From the NCBI RefSeq assembly GCF_905171775.1, contig NC_053492.1, positions 275,941,438-276,005,437 of the forward strand: a stretch of DNA of 64,000 nucleotides, given 5' to 3'. Position 1 is the stretch's first letter, and every line of letters starts with the position of its first letter. Below, piece after piece: positions 32,861 to 44,059 of this stretch. The notes beneath the pieces are model-generated. The model worked only from the letters and a program-made list of their open reading frames with translations. It was not told the origin of the DNA and did not search any database. The position numbers and the translations under genes are program-made. Origin of the DNA: Rana temporaria (taxonomy: Eukaryota > Chordata > Amphibia > Anura > Ranidae).

Positions 32861-34010
32861 AAAGTGTTGGAAAAGTTATTAAGGAAAGGAATGTTTTCTG
32901 GATAGATGGGCTGTTGCACAAGTATACAGTAAATACTGGCATTGCAGTATTATTTTAATAAATTAGCCAAACATGACTGATTCTCTTTAAAGACAGAACC
33001 GGCATTTTTTATTATGAACTCTCAGCAAAATAAAATTCTACCCATGTCCTTCACATGTGCAAGTGCTTTTATGATTCTTCAGTGAGCTCGCTTTTTTTAC
33101 GGTATAGCATCACAAAATATTTTTCGTTTTTTAAATCCTTACAGATTCTTAAAAATGTTCATACATCCAACAAAATAAGGGACATTTTTGGACTGGAGTC
33201 ATCTTTTTTTCTGTTTATTCTACAAGTGCTAATGTACAAGCTCCCTTTTACAAGGTAATCATTAAACTAACATATCAATATTTATTCTGCCAAGTGTGGA
33301 TGACATTTAAACATAGGCTTCAGAACAAATGACCACTTTTTTGTCCATTAATGTGATGGATAATGCCAACAGAATGCTTACTTCTACTTGAGCTAAACGT
33401 TATATAAGCATGTTGTAGAAAAAAAAAAGAAAATCACTATTTACAGCTATCTTTATCGGTTGAAATGCTAGTGTCACCATTTTCCCTGAACAATACTCTG
33501 CAGCATTCAGCTATTCTTTGTTTAATTTATATGAGCAGCAAACAAGGCGTGCCAGATGTTTTAGATGTATCTGGAATGAGACCAAACATCATGAGGATAG
33601 TTGTTAAAGAGAGCAGGCAGAAGAGGCCAGCTATGTAACTGAGACTAGAAGGGGTAAATGCACTCATAACATTGTGATTCCTAGATGAAGGGAAAAAGGT
33701 GATTTGTTAAAGAATCTTATTTGAGTAATAACCCTGTTTTCAAGGTTACTGCTTAGTGTAAGAAAATTCAGCCGCAGATATTCTTAACTGCTGAGATATT
33801 TCATGACAGTGTTACAACAGAACTATTTCTTTTTGGGGGGGTGGCAAATTCGATCCACCTACATGACATTTTGCTGGTTTTAAGTCTTTTAAGGTAATGT
33901 ACTTTTGTCCGCAGAGCCCCGTTTTCAGCTCAGTTGCAGCTTTTATCTGATTATCCTGGCAACTTAGAAAAACAAGTGAATAATCTTTATCGTACATATT
34001 GGGACACACA
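32861..34010. other. Unassigned AT-rich stretch
   Basis: No gene, RNA or repeat family recognised. Confidence 0.4.
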
Positions 34011-34674
34011 GGGCCAAATCCACAAAGATCCGGCGTAACTTATTTTTTTCCATTTAAGTTACACTTACCTAGAAATTTTGGGCTGTGTAACTTAAATTCC
34101 GCCGGCGCAAGGCGTTCCTATTCAAATGGGGGCGATTCCCATTTAAATTAGGCCCGCTCCCGCGCCGGCCGTACTGCGCATGCTCGTGACGTCATTTTCC
34201 CGACGTGCATAGCGTGAAATTATGTTACGCCAAGCTTTGTGGATTGCGACGGGTCAATAAAGTTGCGTCGGAAAAAAAAAAGATAGGGCGGGAATTTTTT
34301 TTTTTTAAATTTAAAAAAAATCGCGTCGCTGGACAGAAAGGTCTGCTTTTACATGGTGTACTAACTTTACACCTTGTAAAAGCAGCCCTAATTTTGCGTA
34401 TGCAAACTAAAACTGACGGAGAAAAAACGAAGCTGAAAAGCTTTGTGGACCTCCGTAAGTGCTAATTTGCATACCCGAGGCAGCATTTCGACACGAAATG
34501 CCCCCAGCGGCGGATGCGGTACTGCATCCTAAGATCCGGCAGTGTAAGTCCCTTACACATGCCGGATCTTCTGCCTAACTATGGAAAACTGATTCTGTGG
34601 ATCAGTTCCATAGTTAGGAACAGGGATACGACGGCGTAACAGCAGCCGTCGTATCCCTTTTGTGGATTTGGCCC
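34011..34674. mobile_element. GGGCCAAATCC-type MITE, copy C (ACA duplication)
   Basis: It starts GGGCCAAATCCACAAAG and ends TTTGTGGATTTGGCCC, an inverted repeat of about 15 bp. ACA flanks it at 34008-34010 and 34675-34677. It shares the family's GGATCTTCTGCCTAAC / GATACGACGGCGTAAC type blocks but is a separate subgroup from copies A, B, D and E. About 664 bp. Noncoding. Confidence 0.85.
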
Positions 34675-34844
34675 ACAGTGTCTCCATATGAATTTATTAT
34701 GAGTAGGGTTATGCTGCCACTTTCAGGCAAAAAAAGACAGGAAGTCCTCTCCCAGGCATAACCTTTCTGTGATGGGAAAAGCTTCAGTTTTCTTGCTAGT
34801 GTCTTAGGTGATGGTCATGTTGGTGCAGCTCTCTGCACAAAAAT
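34675..34844. other. Unassigned spacer
   Basis: No feature recognised. Confidence 0.3.
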
Positions 34845-35290
34845 AACTAGCTTCTTAATGGTTCCATGTAGGATTAGGAGAAACCTTTACAGATATATGC
34901 ACTGCCCCTTTTGTATCATCCAGGAAGAAACTGTGTTGTATGTTTTCTGGAAGTACCCCTTTGCACAGGATCGGTTGGGGTCCCTGGAACAAGAATTCAA
35001 AGACTGTGTTCCACAAGCTGTGATCACAACATTTATGGTGTAGAAAGGACTAATATGTGATGCATTTGCACAAGAGGATATTTATGGTGCTTGGCAAGTG
35101 ATGTGTTGCTTTAAGGATGCTTTGTGGTGTGCCAGAAAGCACCTCATCCATCAGAGGGAGAGAATGAGGACTGTTGCAGACTGGTTCACTGTCTGCTCAG
35201 AGACTGTAACTGTAATTCTATGGACACACGGGACAGACTGTAATGTTGATAGTCGGAACTGGACATTGTATAATGGGACAATGTTATATT
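34845..35290 (+). pseudogene. L1/Tx1-like LINE ORF2 C-terminus remnant
   Basis: ORF2 of these LINEs ends in a cysteine/histidine-rich domain after the reverse transcriptase. The frame reads RNLYRYMHCPFCIIQEET, then FWKYPFAQDRLGSLEQEFKD, CVPQAVITTFMV and a stop at 35041. It continues in frame with EDIYGAWQVMCCFKDALWCARKHLIHQRERM. CPFC, FW.cPFA and MCCfKDALW.ARn.LIhqRErM are characteristic of Tx1/L1-type ORF2 tails. The second CxxC-type Cys is Tyr here. The endonuclease and RT are absent, so this is a 5'-truncated copy, independent of the one at 1242-3665. The TAG at 35041 kills the tail. Confidence 0.75.
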
Positions 35291-35523
35291 GATTATGTTA
35301 TTTGGACAATGGACAATTATGTATTGTCTAGTAAACCAGTAAAGTTCTATACAGGTCCAGGGCAGTGCTCTCCAGCTGGAAAGTTGAGCCTTTGAGGGCC
35401 CTTGTAGCAAAGCCCACCATGATGGGTGAAGGCTGAATCCCTCCAGGAGGTCCTGTGACTGGCTGGTGAGTGCTCTGGTGTTAAAAATATGCTGGTACTA
35501 AAAAAAAAAAAAAAAAAAAAAAA
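35291..35523 (+). mobile_element. LINE 3' untranslated region with poly(A)
   Basis: This noncoding tail follows the L1-like C-terminus and ends in about 24 A residues at 35500-35523. The phrase TATGCTGGTACT lies both just before and just after the A-run, so the junction is a direct repeat around the poly(A). Confidence 0.6.
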
Positions 35524-35845
35524 ATATGCTGGTACTCATACCCAAACTGGTGACTTTCTCCACCCTGGTGAAACATTTCCATACCAGTGGGATCAGTACA
35601 GTATTATGTTGAAGTCTGTTAAGGGATTTAATGCATTGGCTTCTCAGGGGACATTTACTTTATTTTTATTACTGTACTTTTTTGGCTGAGCTGTTGGGAC
35701 AAGTGCTTAATAGCAATGGAGGAGCTTAGGGGTGACTAGGGTAGCTCTGGGAACCAAATGCAGGAGGCGGGTCTGCATGGTACATCACAAACTTAAATAA
35801 CAGCAAGGAATGATAATCTGCAGCTTTAATCCTTTTTATTGCTGG
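35524..35845. other. Possible further LINE 3' sequence
   Basis: Noncoding. It starts with the duplicated TATGCTGGTACT and continues without a clear family. It may be more 3' untranslated region or the genomic flank. Confidence 0.3.
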
Positions 35846-36106
35846 GGAATGACCGAGTTTCTCAGCAAAAACCAGCAAGAAACTTGCTGGGAGATATTTT
35901 TTTGCCGAGGAAAACCGGTCGTGTGTACATTTTCGTCGAGGAAACTGTCGAGAAACTCGACCAGCCAAAAAGAAAGCATGTTCTCTATTTCCTTGACGGG
36001 AATGGAGAAAATTGGCTTGTCGAGTTTTTTGACGGCTTCGCAAGGAACTCGACGAGCAAAACAATGTGTTTCGCCCGTCGAGTTTCTCAGTCGTATGTAC
36101 GAGGCC
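35846..36106. mobile_element. GAGTTTCTC / GTACGAGGCC MITE
   Basis: GGGAATGACCGAGTTTCTCAGC at the left and GTCGAGTTTCTCAGTCGTAT at the right are inverted-type ends, with GTACGAGGCC beyond the right one. The interior has GTCGAGGAAACTGTCGAGAA and AAGCATGTTCTCTATTTCCT. Related sequence is nested at 39395-39902. Noncoding; the left terminus is degraded. Confidence 0.6.
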
Positions 36107-36629
36107 TCTCCCCTTTTTTCACTTCAGGTGTTTGCTGCACAATTTTGAAGTTATATTTTACCCCTGACCCAATAATAATTCCTTAAACTGCTCCCTCCCA
36201 TTAAAACATCCTCAATATACTTTGGTATAGTGGAAAAAAAATGCTAGGAAAAAATTGCCTGCCTTGTCCCCTTTACTTGCAATAACACCGATACAAATAT
36301 AAGGGGGTTTGCATTACACACTTCTGTTACTTCACTGTTGTTGTGGTAACATAGCCCTGACTGATGCACTTAGGCGTTCATGTAAAAAATCCAAGGAAAC
36401 TTGCCATATTCTGTGCAATATATATATATCACCATGATTGTTAGTACCATCTAGTGGGCATAATGTGCTTTTCACTAATTGAGGTATTTTAAAAGAAAAT
36501 ACTGCATTATGGCCACTAAATTACTCTTACGATCATTGGAGATAATTATGTTGCACAGAATATAGTTTCGATGGAGCTGTGCAGATGTTTGTCAAATTTG
36601 TTCAGCAAACTTTTTATGCGTAGACCCCC
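36107..36629. other. Unassigned AT-rich stretch
   Basis: No feature recognised apart from a short TATATATATA run at about 36420. Confidence 0.35.
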
Positions 36630-37370
36630 TTAACCACTCAACAACCTCCCACCTGCGGACAGGCGGCCACTGTAAGCAAATCGATGTACTGTACCTGAGT
36701 TTAGGGTGCGCACATGCACGTGCCTCCCATGGCACCCACTGTGATTGTACACAGCGGGGACCTGTCAGAAAGTCATGGCCAATGATTCATGGCCAGGATC
36801 TGCTGATCGGCTGTGTAAATTCACAGTCCAGAGCTCTGTGTTGACATTTAACACAGAGCTCTGTACACAGGGAACGATCTCTGTGTTTCTCATCCATGCA
36901 AAAGCATGAAAAAATTTGAGATGTTAGTAAAAAACAGCACACTTTATAGGCATTACACATAGTTAGGCATACTTTTAGCCCCTTGACCGCCCTAGATGTT
37001 AACCCCTTCCCATCCAGTGTCATTAGAACAGTGACAGTGTATAGTATTATCACTGATCACTATATTAATGTCGCTTGTGCTGTCAGTGGCAGATAGACAG
37101 TTCCACATCAGTTTACCTGCCATACTATCGCAGTCATGTTATAAGTCGCTGATCACCACCATTAGTATTATAAAATAAAAATAATTCCAGTATACCAGCC
37201 CTCAAAATTTACACTCGCCTGCTCGCATTTTGCGAGTGCATTTTGAGGGCTGGCGAGTGTGGGCTCTCTGGAAGCAGGGGGGGGGCAAGCAAGGAGTGAA
37301 TATAAGGGAGGGGAGAGTAGAGTCGCCGCTGCCGCCACCTGGTTTTTCAGAGTGTAGGGAACATAACAGC

Positions 37371-37556
37371 TTTCAATTCAATAGCTGTGTTCTCCGCCGT
37401 CATATACAGCCCCTCCCCCTTGTCTGGGCACTTTGATAGACAGATTACCCATCCCGGGATTGGACGGGTGATCTGTCTATCATAGTTTCCCGGACAAGGT
37501 GGGAGGGGCTGTATATGACGGCTCGCGACGGGGAACACAGCTATTAAATTGAAAGC
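37371..37556. repeat. Inverted repeat within the hAT-like element
   Basis: The arm at 37371-37462 (TTCAATTCAATAGCTGTG, CATATACAGCCCCTCCCC, GATAGACAGAT) is complementary to the arm at 37465-37556 (ATCTGTCTATC, GAGGGGCTGTATATGACG, ACACAGCTATTAAATTGAAA). Arms are about 90 bp with a few mismatches and almost no loop. Confidence 0.8.
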
Positions 37557-37642
37557 TCTTATGTTCCCTGCGCTTTGAACAACCAGGCGGTGGCGATGTC
37601 TCCGGCTCCGGCTTCTCTCCTCTCTCTTACCCAGCACAGGTA

Positions 37643-38525
37643 GGCTGCACTGGGGACACATGGCTTCAATAGGGACACAGGCTCCACTGGGGACACAGGC
37701 TCCACTGGGGACACAGGGTGCAATGGGGACACATGGCTGCAATGGGGATACATGACTGCACTGGGGACACATGGCTGCACTGGGGATACATGGCTGCACT
37801 GGGGACACAGGCTGCAATGGGGACACATGGCTGAAATGGAAACACATGGCTGCATTGGGGACACATGGCTGCATTGGGGACACATGGCTGTATTGGGGAC
37901 ACAAATCTGCACTGGGGACACAAATCTGCACTGGGGACACATGGCTGCACTGGGGACACAGGCTGCAATGGGGACACATGTCTGCACTGGAGACACATGG
38001 CTGCATTGGAGAAACATGACTGCACTGGGGACACATGGCTGCATTGGGGAAACATGGCTGCACTGGGGACACATGGCTGCACTGGGGATACAGGCTGCAA
38101 TGGGGACACATGGCTGCAATGGGGACACACATCTGCACAGAGGACACAAATCTGCACTGGGAACACATGGCTGCACTGGGGATACATGGCTGCACTGGGG
38201 ACACATGCTGCAATGGGGACACATGGCTGCATTGGGGACACATGGCTGCATTGGGGACACATGGCTGCACTGGGGACACATGGCTGCATTGAGGACACAT
38301 GGCTGCATTGAGGACACAAATCTGCACTGGGGACACAAATCTGCACTGGGGACACATGGCTGCACTGGGGACACAGTCTGCAATAGGGACACATGGCTGC
38401 ACTGGGGATACATGGCTGCACTGGGGACACATGGCTGCAATGGGGACACTTGACTGCATTGGGGACACATGGCTGCACTGGGGACACGTGGCTGCACTGG
38501 GGACACATGCTGCATTGGTAGACAT
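37643..38525. repeat. 19-bp minisatellite, about 46 units
   Basis: The 19-bp unit ATGGCTGCACTGGGGACAC is repeated about 46 times with variants (GGCTGCAATGGGGACAC and AAATCTGCACTGGGGACAC). Because 19 is not a multiple of three, the translation repeats every 19 residues and the unit has few stops in any frame, which produces long open frames on both strands. I do not regard any of them as a gene. Confidence 0.95.
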
Positions 38526-38905
38526 GGGCAGGCTGAATTTTTGGGCACGGATAAAGTTGTTAATATTTATTTTTATAACTTAATTCTGCATAAAACATTT
38601 AAGTGTAATTTCATGAGATAATTTATGAGGGCGTGTCTAGGGGCGGGACATGGTAGGGGTTGGGCGGGGCAACTGGTGGCGAGTAACCCTTGAGGCCTGG
38701 CTAGTAGCTCAGGACATGAAATTTTGAGCCCTGCAGTACTGTATATATCATAGTTTGTAGGTGCTATAGAGTTCACGCAAACCAATCAATTTACACTTTT
38801 GGGATTTTTTTTTGCAGAATGAATTTTTTTTTTGTTTTTTACTTTTTGATTGGATATATTTAATAGCAGAAAGTAAAAAATTACATTTTTTTCCCCAAAA
38901 GTTAA

Positions 38906-39230
38906 GTTTGGGGTGGAGAAGAGAGGGATTAGAAGGTCTGTCAGTTTCTATTTCTGTCTTTGCTAGGGAGATTCACTCTCTCTATTTGGTCTGGTTACCA
39001 TTATCATTAAAATCAAAAGTAAAAGAAAATCCAAAATTTGGGGTTGTCCCCAGAAATGTAAGCAAGGGCAAACCTTCCAATAGGGACACTTGTTCTGGTG
39101 ACCTGGGGGTCCCCAAAAGATTCCCTTAATTTGCAGGGATTTCCTCTCAGGATAGGAAGTGAAGGTACATCTCTTCAAAGGGAAAAAGAGGGCAAAAATA
39201 AACTTTACAAGGGTTATAACCCTCCCTTAA
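38906..39230. other. Unassigned repeat-like stretch
   Basis: No gene. It contains GGTTATAACCCTCCCTTA near the right end, adjacent to the next MITE. Confidence 0.35.
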
Positions 39231-39945
39231 GCCTCGTAAACACAATCGGATTTTCTGATGGAAATTTTGTGTTGACAGACTGTTGGCCGAAAATCCGACC
39301 ATTTGTAAGCTCCATTGGACAATTGTTGTCGGATTTTCCGCTGACAAATGTTGGATGGCAGGCTTTAAAATTTTCCGCAGACAACGTTCTGTTTTTTTCC
39401 GACTGTGTGTGCACAAGTCTGTCTTTTTCATCGAGGAAACTGTCGAGGAACTCGACGAGGAAAAAGAGAACGAGTTCTCTTTTTCCTCGACGGGAGTCTC
39501 AATTTCCTTGTCGTGTTCCTCGTCGGGCTGGTTTTCGACGAGAAACTCGAGCGTGTGTATGCTAAGAAACCCTCGCATGCTTAGAATAAAGTATGAGACG
39601 GGAGTAAACGTAGCATTTGTAATGGAGATAACACATTGTTCACGCTGTAACAGGCTGAAAAGTGCAAATCATCTCCGACCAAACTTTTACTTAACATGCA
39701 GTAACATGAGATTGGCAAAAGCAGCCCCAAGGGTTGTGCCAGTGGAATTGAACTTCCCCTGCCATTGTATGTGTTGTACGTCACCGCGTTTGAGAACGAG
39801 GAGATTTTGTCTTGACAGTGTTCCTCGACAAGCCTAACAAGGAACTCGTCGAGGAAAACGATGTGTCTTTTCCGACAAGTTTCTCGGTCATGTGTACGAG
39901 GCCTGACGCTTTGTCTGCGAAAAATCCGATTGTGTGTACGAGGCT
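39231..39945. mobile_element. GCCTCGTAAACACAATCGG MITE with nested GAGGAAAC-type MITE
   Basis: The outer ends GCCTCGTAAACACAATCGGA and CCGATTGTGTGTACGAGGC are inverted. A second element inside (about 39397-39902) shares CATCGAGGAAACTGTCGAGG and the right end TTTCTCGGTCATGTGTACGA with 35846-36106. Thus one MITE inserted in another of the same style. Open frames through here are not conserved coding sequence. Confidence 0.65.
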
Positions 39946-40010
39946 TTACTTTATCCAAAATATTAAAAAAAAAGACTATAGTTCTACTTGAAGGTTTATG
40001 TCTGTCCGTG
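39946..40010. other. Short AT-rich spacer
   Basis: No feature recognised. Confidence 0.3.
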
Positions 40011-40194
40011 AAGCCCCATGCACACTATCAGTTTTCCTGCAGGTTTTCTCTTCAGGTTTACCAAAACCATCTAATATGAGGTCAGATCTCAAGAGTCTCA
40101 ATTTGTATGCAATCAGGCAGGCCCTTGCATTACATAGTTTTGGTAAATCTGAAGAGAAAACCTGCAGGAAAACTGATAGTGTGTATGGGGCTTT
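40011..40194. mobile_element. ~184-bp palindromic MITE
   Basis: It starts AAGCCCCATGCACACTATCA and ends TGATAGTGTGTATGGGGCTT. The arms include TTTTCCTGCAGGTTTTCTCTTC and its complement. The centre has TTTGTATGCAATCAGGCAGG. A degraded relative with the same core lies at 53519-53706. Noncoding. Confidence 0.8.
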
Positions 40195-40440
40195 AGAGTC
40201 TCTGTGAGTGGCATTGTATATACAACATATATTGTGGATAGTGCCTTGTGCAATGGGTTTTTGCTAAGGGAAGAGAAAATCAGCATTCAATAGGGGACAT
40301 TGATTTGCCAGCTGTGCTTAAAGTGGAAGTTAAGGCCAGATTTAAGAAAGGGCAAACAGGCAAGAATTATAATGCAGACAAGACATGCTTAGTCTCTTCT
40401 GCATTCAAGTTACTTACCTATGTGTCCGCCACTGTACAGT
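40195..40440. other. Unassigned spacer
   Basis: No feature recognised. Confidence 0.3.
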
Positions 40441-40640
40441 AAGCTTCACAAGTGCAGCTCACTGTATCTGCCATGCCCATGACTATGCACTAATTGGAGT
40501 GTGAAACACGTAGGCTGTTTTCCCTGTGTTCTGCTTGTTTTGTAGTGCATCTTTTATCCATCTTTTACAATAAAGACAACCTTATGTTTTTTTTTTTGGA
40601 GTGCGGCTGTCCATCCTGTCTTTCCTTATATCAATTGCTT
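40441..40640 (+). mobile_element. Possible PLE terminal region with decayed hammerhead-like motif
   Basis: Positions 40475-40514 read CCATGACTAT, then GCACT-AATTGG-AGTGT (a possible stem-loop), then GAAACACGTAGG. The layout (CTGATGA-like, stem II, GAAA plus CACG) is that of PLE hammerheads, but the first motif is mutated. An AATAAA and a T-run followed by TGGAGTGCGGCTGTCC lie downstream. No protein remnant adjoins it. This is a weak assignment. Confidence 0.3.
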
Positions 40641-41263
40641 TGTGCATTGCCAGCACCCTTGATTTCCTGAACTGCTGCTGATTTTCCCAACACACCCACC
40701 GGGAGCGGTTACTCCCTTTCCTTCGTTAGCTCACTGTATCTGACTGAATCTGAAATCTGACATCATCCCTGCCTGGCCAATGACAGCTACTGGCTATTGA
40801 GACTCGGAAGATGGCTGCCCAAAGATATGTGCAGCCGGGTGGGAAGCTTAGGAATGCTGTATAGCTGGAGCTGAGGTAAATTAGTTACACTTTACACTTC
40901 ATTTCTTCAATTTCATTCAGTGGCCATTAGCTTTATTCAACAAAACTTTTTTTTTTTTTGGTTTAATGTGGTAGCCTAGAAGAACATCAGAATCCATCTT
41001 GTACCAGTTCAGCAAAATTAATTATGTCTCCTTTGAGTTACTGCACTTAGAAATGAGAACCTTTTAATGAATAAGTGATTGTCTGCTGGAGGGTACTAGG
41101 AGTTTCATATTCTGCAGGAAAGGTAAGCATTTACAACCTTCTTTTCATTTAGTTAAATGATCAGGACTGTTAGCTAAAGCTTCTTTTTTTTTTTTGCAAA
41201 TGCAAATTATGTTTTCAAATAAATGTGAAAAATTCCTCCATTATATAAGTATATTTAGGTTAT
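40641..41263. other. Unassigned stretch
   Basis: No gene recognised. Confidence 0.35.
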
Positions 41264-42589
41264 TTAAAGGGTAACTCCACTTTTGCAGAAAAAAAAAACG
41301 AATAAAAAAATATTGCAACGTATAAAATTGCAACTCTAGTCATATTGTAATTGAACGCTATTTCAAATCATTTTTACTTTTCAATCTGAGGAGCTGTAAT
41401 GGTCTGTAAAATGAAATGCAATAAGGCTACCTGGAAGTGTTCTATACACCAAGGCCCAGATTCTCAAAGGACTTACGACGGCGCAGCGCCATGTACGCCG
41501 TCGTAAGTCCTAATCTGTCCCGTCGTATCTATGCGTCTGATTCTTAGAATCAGTTACGCATAGATATCCATTAGATCCGACAGGCGTAAGTCTCTTACGC
41601 TGTCGGATCCTAACTGCAATTTTTTTTTTGCCGGCTAGGTGGCGCTTCCGTCGAATTCCGCGTTGAGTATGCAAATTAGCTAGATATGCGAATTCCCGAA
41701 CGTACGCGCGGCCGCCGCAGTAAAGTTAAGACGTTTACGTTAGGCTTTTCCCGGCGTAAAGTTGCCCCTGCTATATGAGGCGCAGCCAATGTTAAGTATG
41801 GCCGTCGTACCCGCGTCGAAATTTGAAAAAGTTAAGTCGTTCGCGTAAATCGTCCGTGAATGGGGCTGGACGTCATTTACGTTCACGTCGAAACCAATGA
41901 CGTCCTTGCGACGTACTTTGGAGCAATGCACACTGGGAAATTTCACGGACGGCGCATGCGCCGTTCCGCAAAAACGTCAATCACGTCGGGTCACAGTAGT
42001 TTTACATAAAACACGCCCCCTGATCCAAATTAGGCGGGCTTACGCCGGCCGAGTTACGCTACGCCGCCGCAACTTACGGAGCAAGTGCTTTGAGAATACA
42101 GCACTTGCCCGTGTAAGTTGCGGAGGCGTAACATAAATCAGATACCTTACGCCCGCACAATTTTACGCGGCTCTGCGTGAATCCGGGCCATATGGTATAT
42201 GGAACACCCCTTGAAAATGTAATTTCCTGCTTGTGTGACTTTTACAGAAGTCTCTAGTGAAGTCTGATACAAGCCAGATTTTGACATCCCCTGCAACAAA
42301 AAATGTATTTTTAATGAGATGCTCCTAAAGGGAAATCACATCTAAAGGCATGCCGATATTTTTAAATTTCCTCATTAGAGCCCTGCAAGTGCAGCAGCTG
42401 ACTGATAATTATAAAATCACTCCCATAAAGATTCACTCAACACACGCACACAGGAAAATAAACAGCTATTTCTTCAGAATAACAATAGCTAGAAATTGCA
42501 GCAAAGTTTGTTAAAATCCTTTCAGTAGATCACATAGATCACCCAGAGCGGAGTGTTTTTTTCTCATCAACAGTGGAGTTACTCTTTAA
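41264..42589. mobile_element. TTAA-bounded element with MITE inserted
   Basis: It starts TTAAAGGGTAACTCCACTTT and ends AGTGGAGTTACTCTTTAA, an inverted terminus of about 18 bp with TTAA at each border. A copy of the GGGGCAGATTC-type MITE (copy D) occupies 41453-42189. Outside it the remaining ~590 bp is noncoding. TTAA borders suggest Kolobok or piggyBac. Confidence 0.65.
41453..42189. mobile_element. GGCCCAGATTC-type MITE, copy D
   Basis: It starts GGCCCAGATTCTCAAAGGAC and ends GTGAATCCGGGCC. The interior matches copy A in the opposite orientation: CCATTAGATCCGACAGGCG, AATTCCCGAACGTACGCG and GGGGCTGGACGTCATTTACG versus the complements in copy A. No clear target duplication is visible (CAA / ATA). 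About 737 bp. Noncoding. Confidence 0.8.
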
Positions 42590-42655
42590 GGATGAAAGAA
42601 TTCTGTCACATTGTGAAAATGTCTAGGTCTACCTATTAAATAATATACTCAATCA

Positions 42656-42725
<70 letters not shown>
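42656..42725. repeat. (TA)n microsatellite, about 70 bp
   Basis: Thirty-five or so uninterrupted TA units occur here, next to a TTTCAGTTTAACCAC boundary. Confidence 0.95.
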
Positions 42726-42728
<3 letters not shown>

Positions 42729-42732
42729 CAGT

Positions 42733-44059
42733 TTAACCACTTCTGATCGCCACCATTACTAGTGTAGCACCTGGTTACTTCAAAGTACCAGTGCTATTTA
42801 AATTTAGAGGGAGATCAGAGTGTAGTTAAACTCTGATCTGGTTGATATGTTCAAATTGGGTCTCTGTCTCAGCTTGTCTGTGCTGTGGGCTCATTCTGTT
42901 GTACTGGGGTGTTCTTCTCACCCCAGGGCAGTAGATGACAGCAGCGGAGTCAAGGTTTGGGTGCTCTTCCCCTGCAGCCAATCAGGAGGGCTGAGCCTCG
43001 CTGTGCATGCTGGGGGAGGGTATTTATGGGGCAGACGCCATTATTGGGTCTTCTTCTTCAAGTGCAGCATTCACCTTTAGGGTGTCTGCACCACAGTGCC
43101 CCCGCGTTATGGCCTACCTGGCCGGGGTGTGCGTGCCACGTGGAGTTCCTGGTTCCGGGACCTTGTTGGTCCAGAACATTTGAGTTGTGGCAGGGAGCCA
43201 AGTGGTCGACTGGGTTCCCAATCCTGAAGATCCCAAGCGGTATAGCTGTTCGGTGGGGAGTACATCTGAGGAGAGCCAGTGAGAGGCTGGCGATCCAATA
43301 GGGTCTCGACAAAATCACTGGGGATCAAGGTATCCGGACACTGAGAGGCTGGTCACCGGTCAGTCGGTACCTGAAAGCAACTTGAAGGAGATCCAGGCGT
43401 AATTCTACCAAAGAGGTTCATCTCCGTAACCACAATCAGAAGTGCCTGTGGCAGAGGTTTCTCACTGAATCCATTCCAGGAGGGTCTGTGGCAGAGACTT
43501 CTCCCCAAAAGGTTCCAGTTCATTCCAGGAGGGTCTGTGGCAGAGACTTATCCTCAAAGGTTCGAGGGATACTCTGGCTGCCAGGTCAGTGAGAGTGGCC
43601 TGTCCAGGTACGCTATTCCCATTCAAGCAGGAGTGGCGCAAGAAATGTTACACGTGGAAGCAGGATTGTTTCCCTATTTCTACGCCTGAATTTGCTATTC
43701 TCCTTCTTCTTTCAACTCTACCTTCTTCATCACAAGTTTTATTGTTTTTACCTGGCTGTGTAATAAAGAGCACCATACACCCCTAGGAATTCTTAGAGCC
43801 ACAAGGTAAATGTGCCACCCAAAACAAACCAGCAGCTCCTCCGGGGGTAGTGCTACACTAGTAAAAACAATAAAATAAAAAAAAAATATTTCATAAATAT
43901 ATGCCATAGTTTGTAGATGCTTTAACATTTGCGCAAACCAATCAATATACACTTATTTGGAATTTATTTTACCAAAAACATTTAGCACAATACATATTGG
44001 CATAAACTGATAAAAAAAGTTTTTTTTACATGTTTTTTTATTGGGAATGTTCAGCTTGT
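42733..44059. mobile_element. TTAA-family copy split by the solo LTR (copy 2)
   Basis: The copy starts TTAACCACTTCTGATCGCCA and jumps, by internal deletion, to the CCATTACTAG block. It is cut by the LTR at 42763 and resumes at CTAGTAAAAACAATAAAATA (43858) with the family's GCGCAAACCAATCAATATAC block. It ends where the next TTAA copy begins. Confidence 0.65.
42763..43857 (+). mobile_element. Solo LTR, copy 2 (CTAG duplication)
   Basis: It starts TGTAGCACCTGG and ends GTAGTGCTACA, with CTAG at 42759-42762 and 43858-43861, an exact 4-bp duplication. It is 1,095 bp. A TATTTATGG box sits near 43020 and TGTAATAAAGAGC near 43760 supplies a poly(A) signal, so it is a complete LTR in + orientation. 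No gag-pol or other internal region adjoins it, so it is a solo LTR from recombination. It resembles, inverted, the copies at 30961 and 60920. Confidence 0.85.

Larger units (their letters stand above)
37196..38733. mobile_element. CAGCCCTCAAAATTT hAT-like element carrying a minisatellite
   Basis: It starts CAGCCCTCAAAATTT and ends AAATTTTGAGCCCTG, a 15-bp inverted repeat with one mismatch. The flanks are CAGTATAC (37188-37195) and CAGTACTG (38734-38741), consistent with a decayed 8-bp hAT duplication. Inside, 37371-37556 is an inverted repeat, then the 19-bp minisatellite takes up more than half of the element. There is no transposase. The interior is GC-rich relative to the host DNA. Confidence 0.7.
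36630..38905. mobile_element. TTAA-bounded repeat, split by a hAT-like element
   Basis: It starts TTAACCACTCAACAACC and contains the family's CTGATCGGCTG, TTAACCCCTTCCCATCC and ACGCAAACCAATCAATTTAC blocks. The last block is on the right of the insertion (38734-38905), with sequence such as TTTAATAGCAGAAAGTAAA. The 1.54-kb insertion at 37196-38733 divides it. The right TTAA end is lost. Confidence 0.65.

Noticed and set aside
37347..38548. Cys/Pro-rich proteins of 280-392 residues on the minus strand and Trp/Gly/His-rich ones on the plus strand
   Set aside because: They are translations of a 19-bp tandem repeat with few stops in any frame; several overlap one another in different frames, which real genes would not do.
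39098..39837. Overlapping open frames of 155 and 184 residues
   Set aside because: They cross the borders of two nested MITEs.
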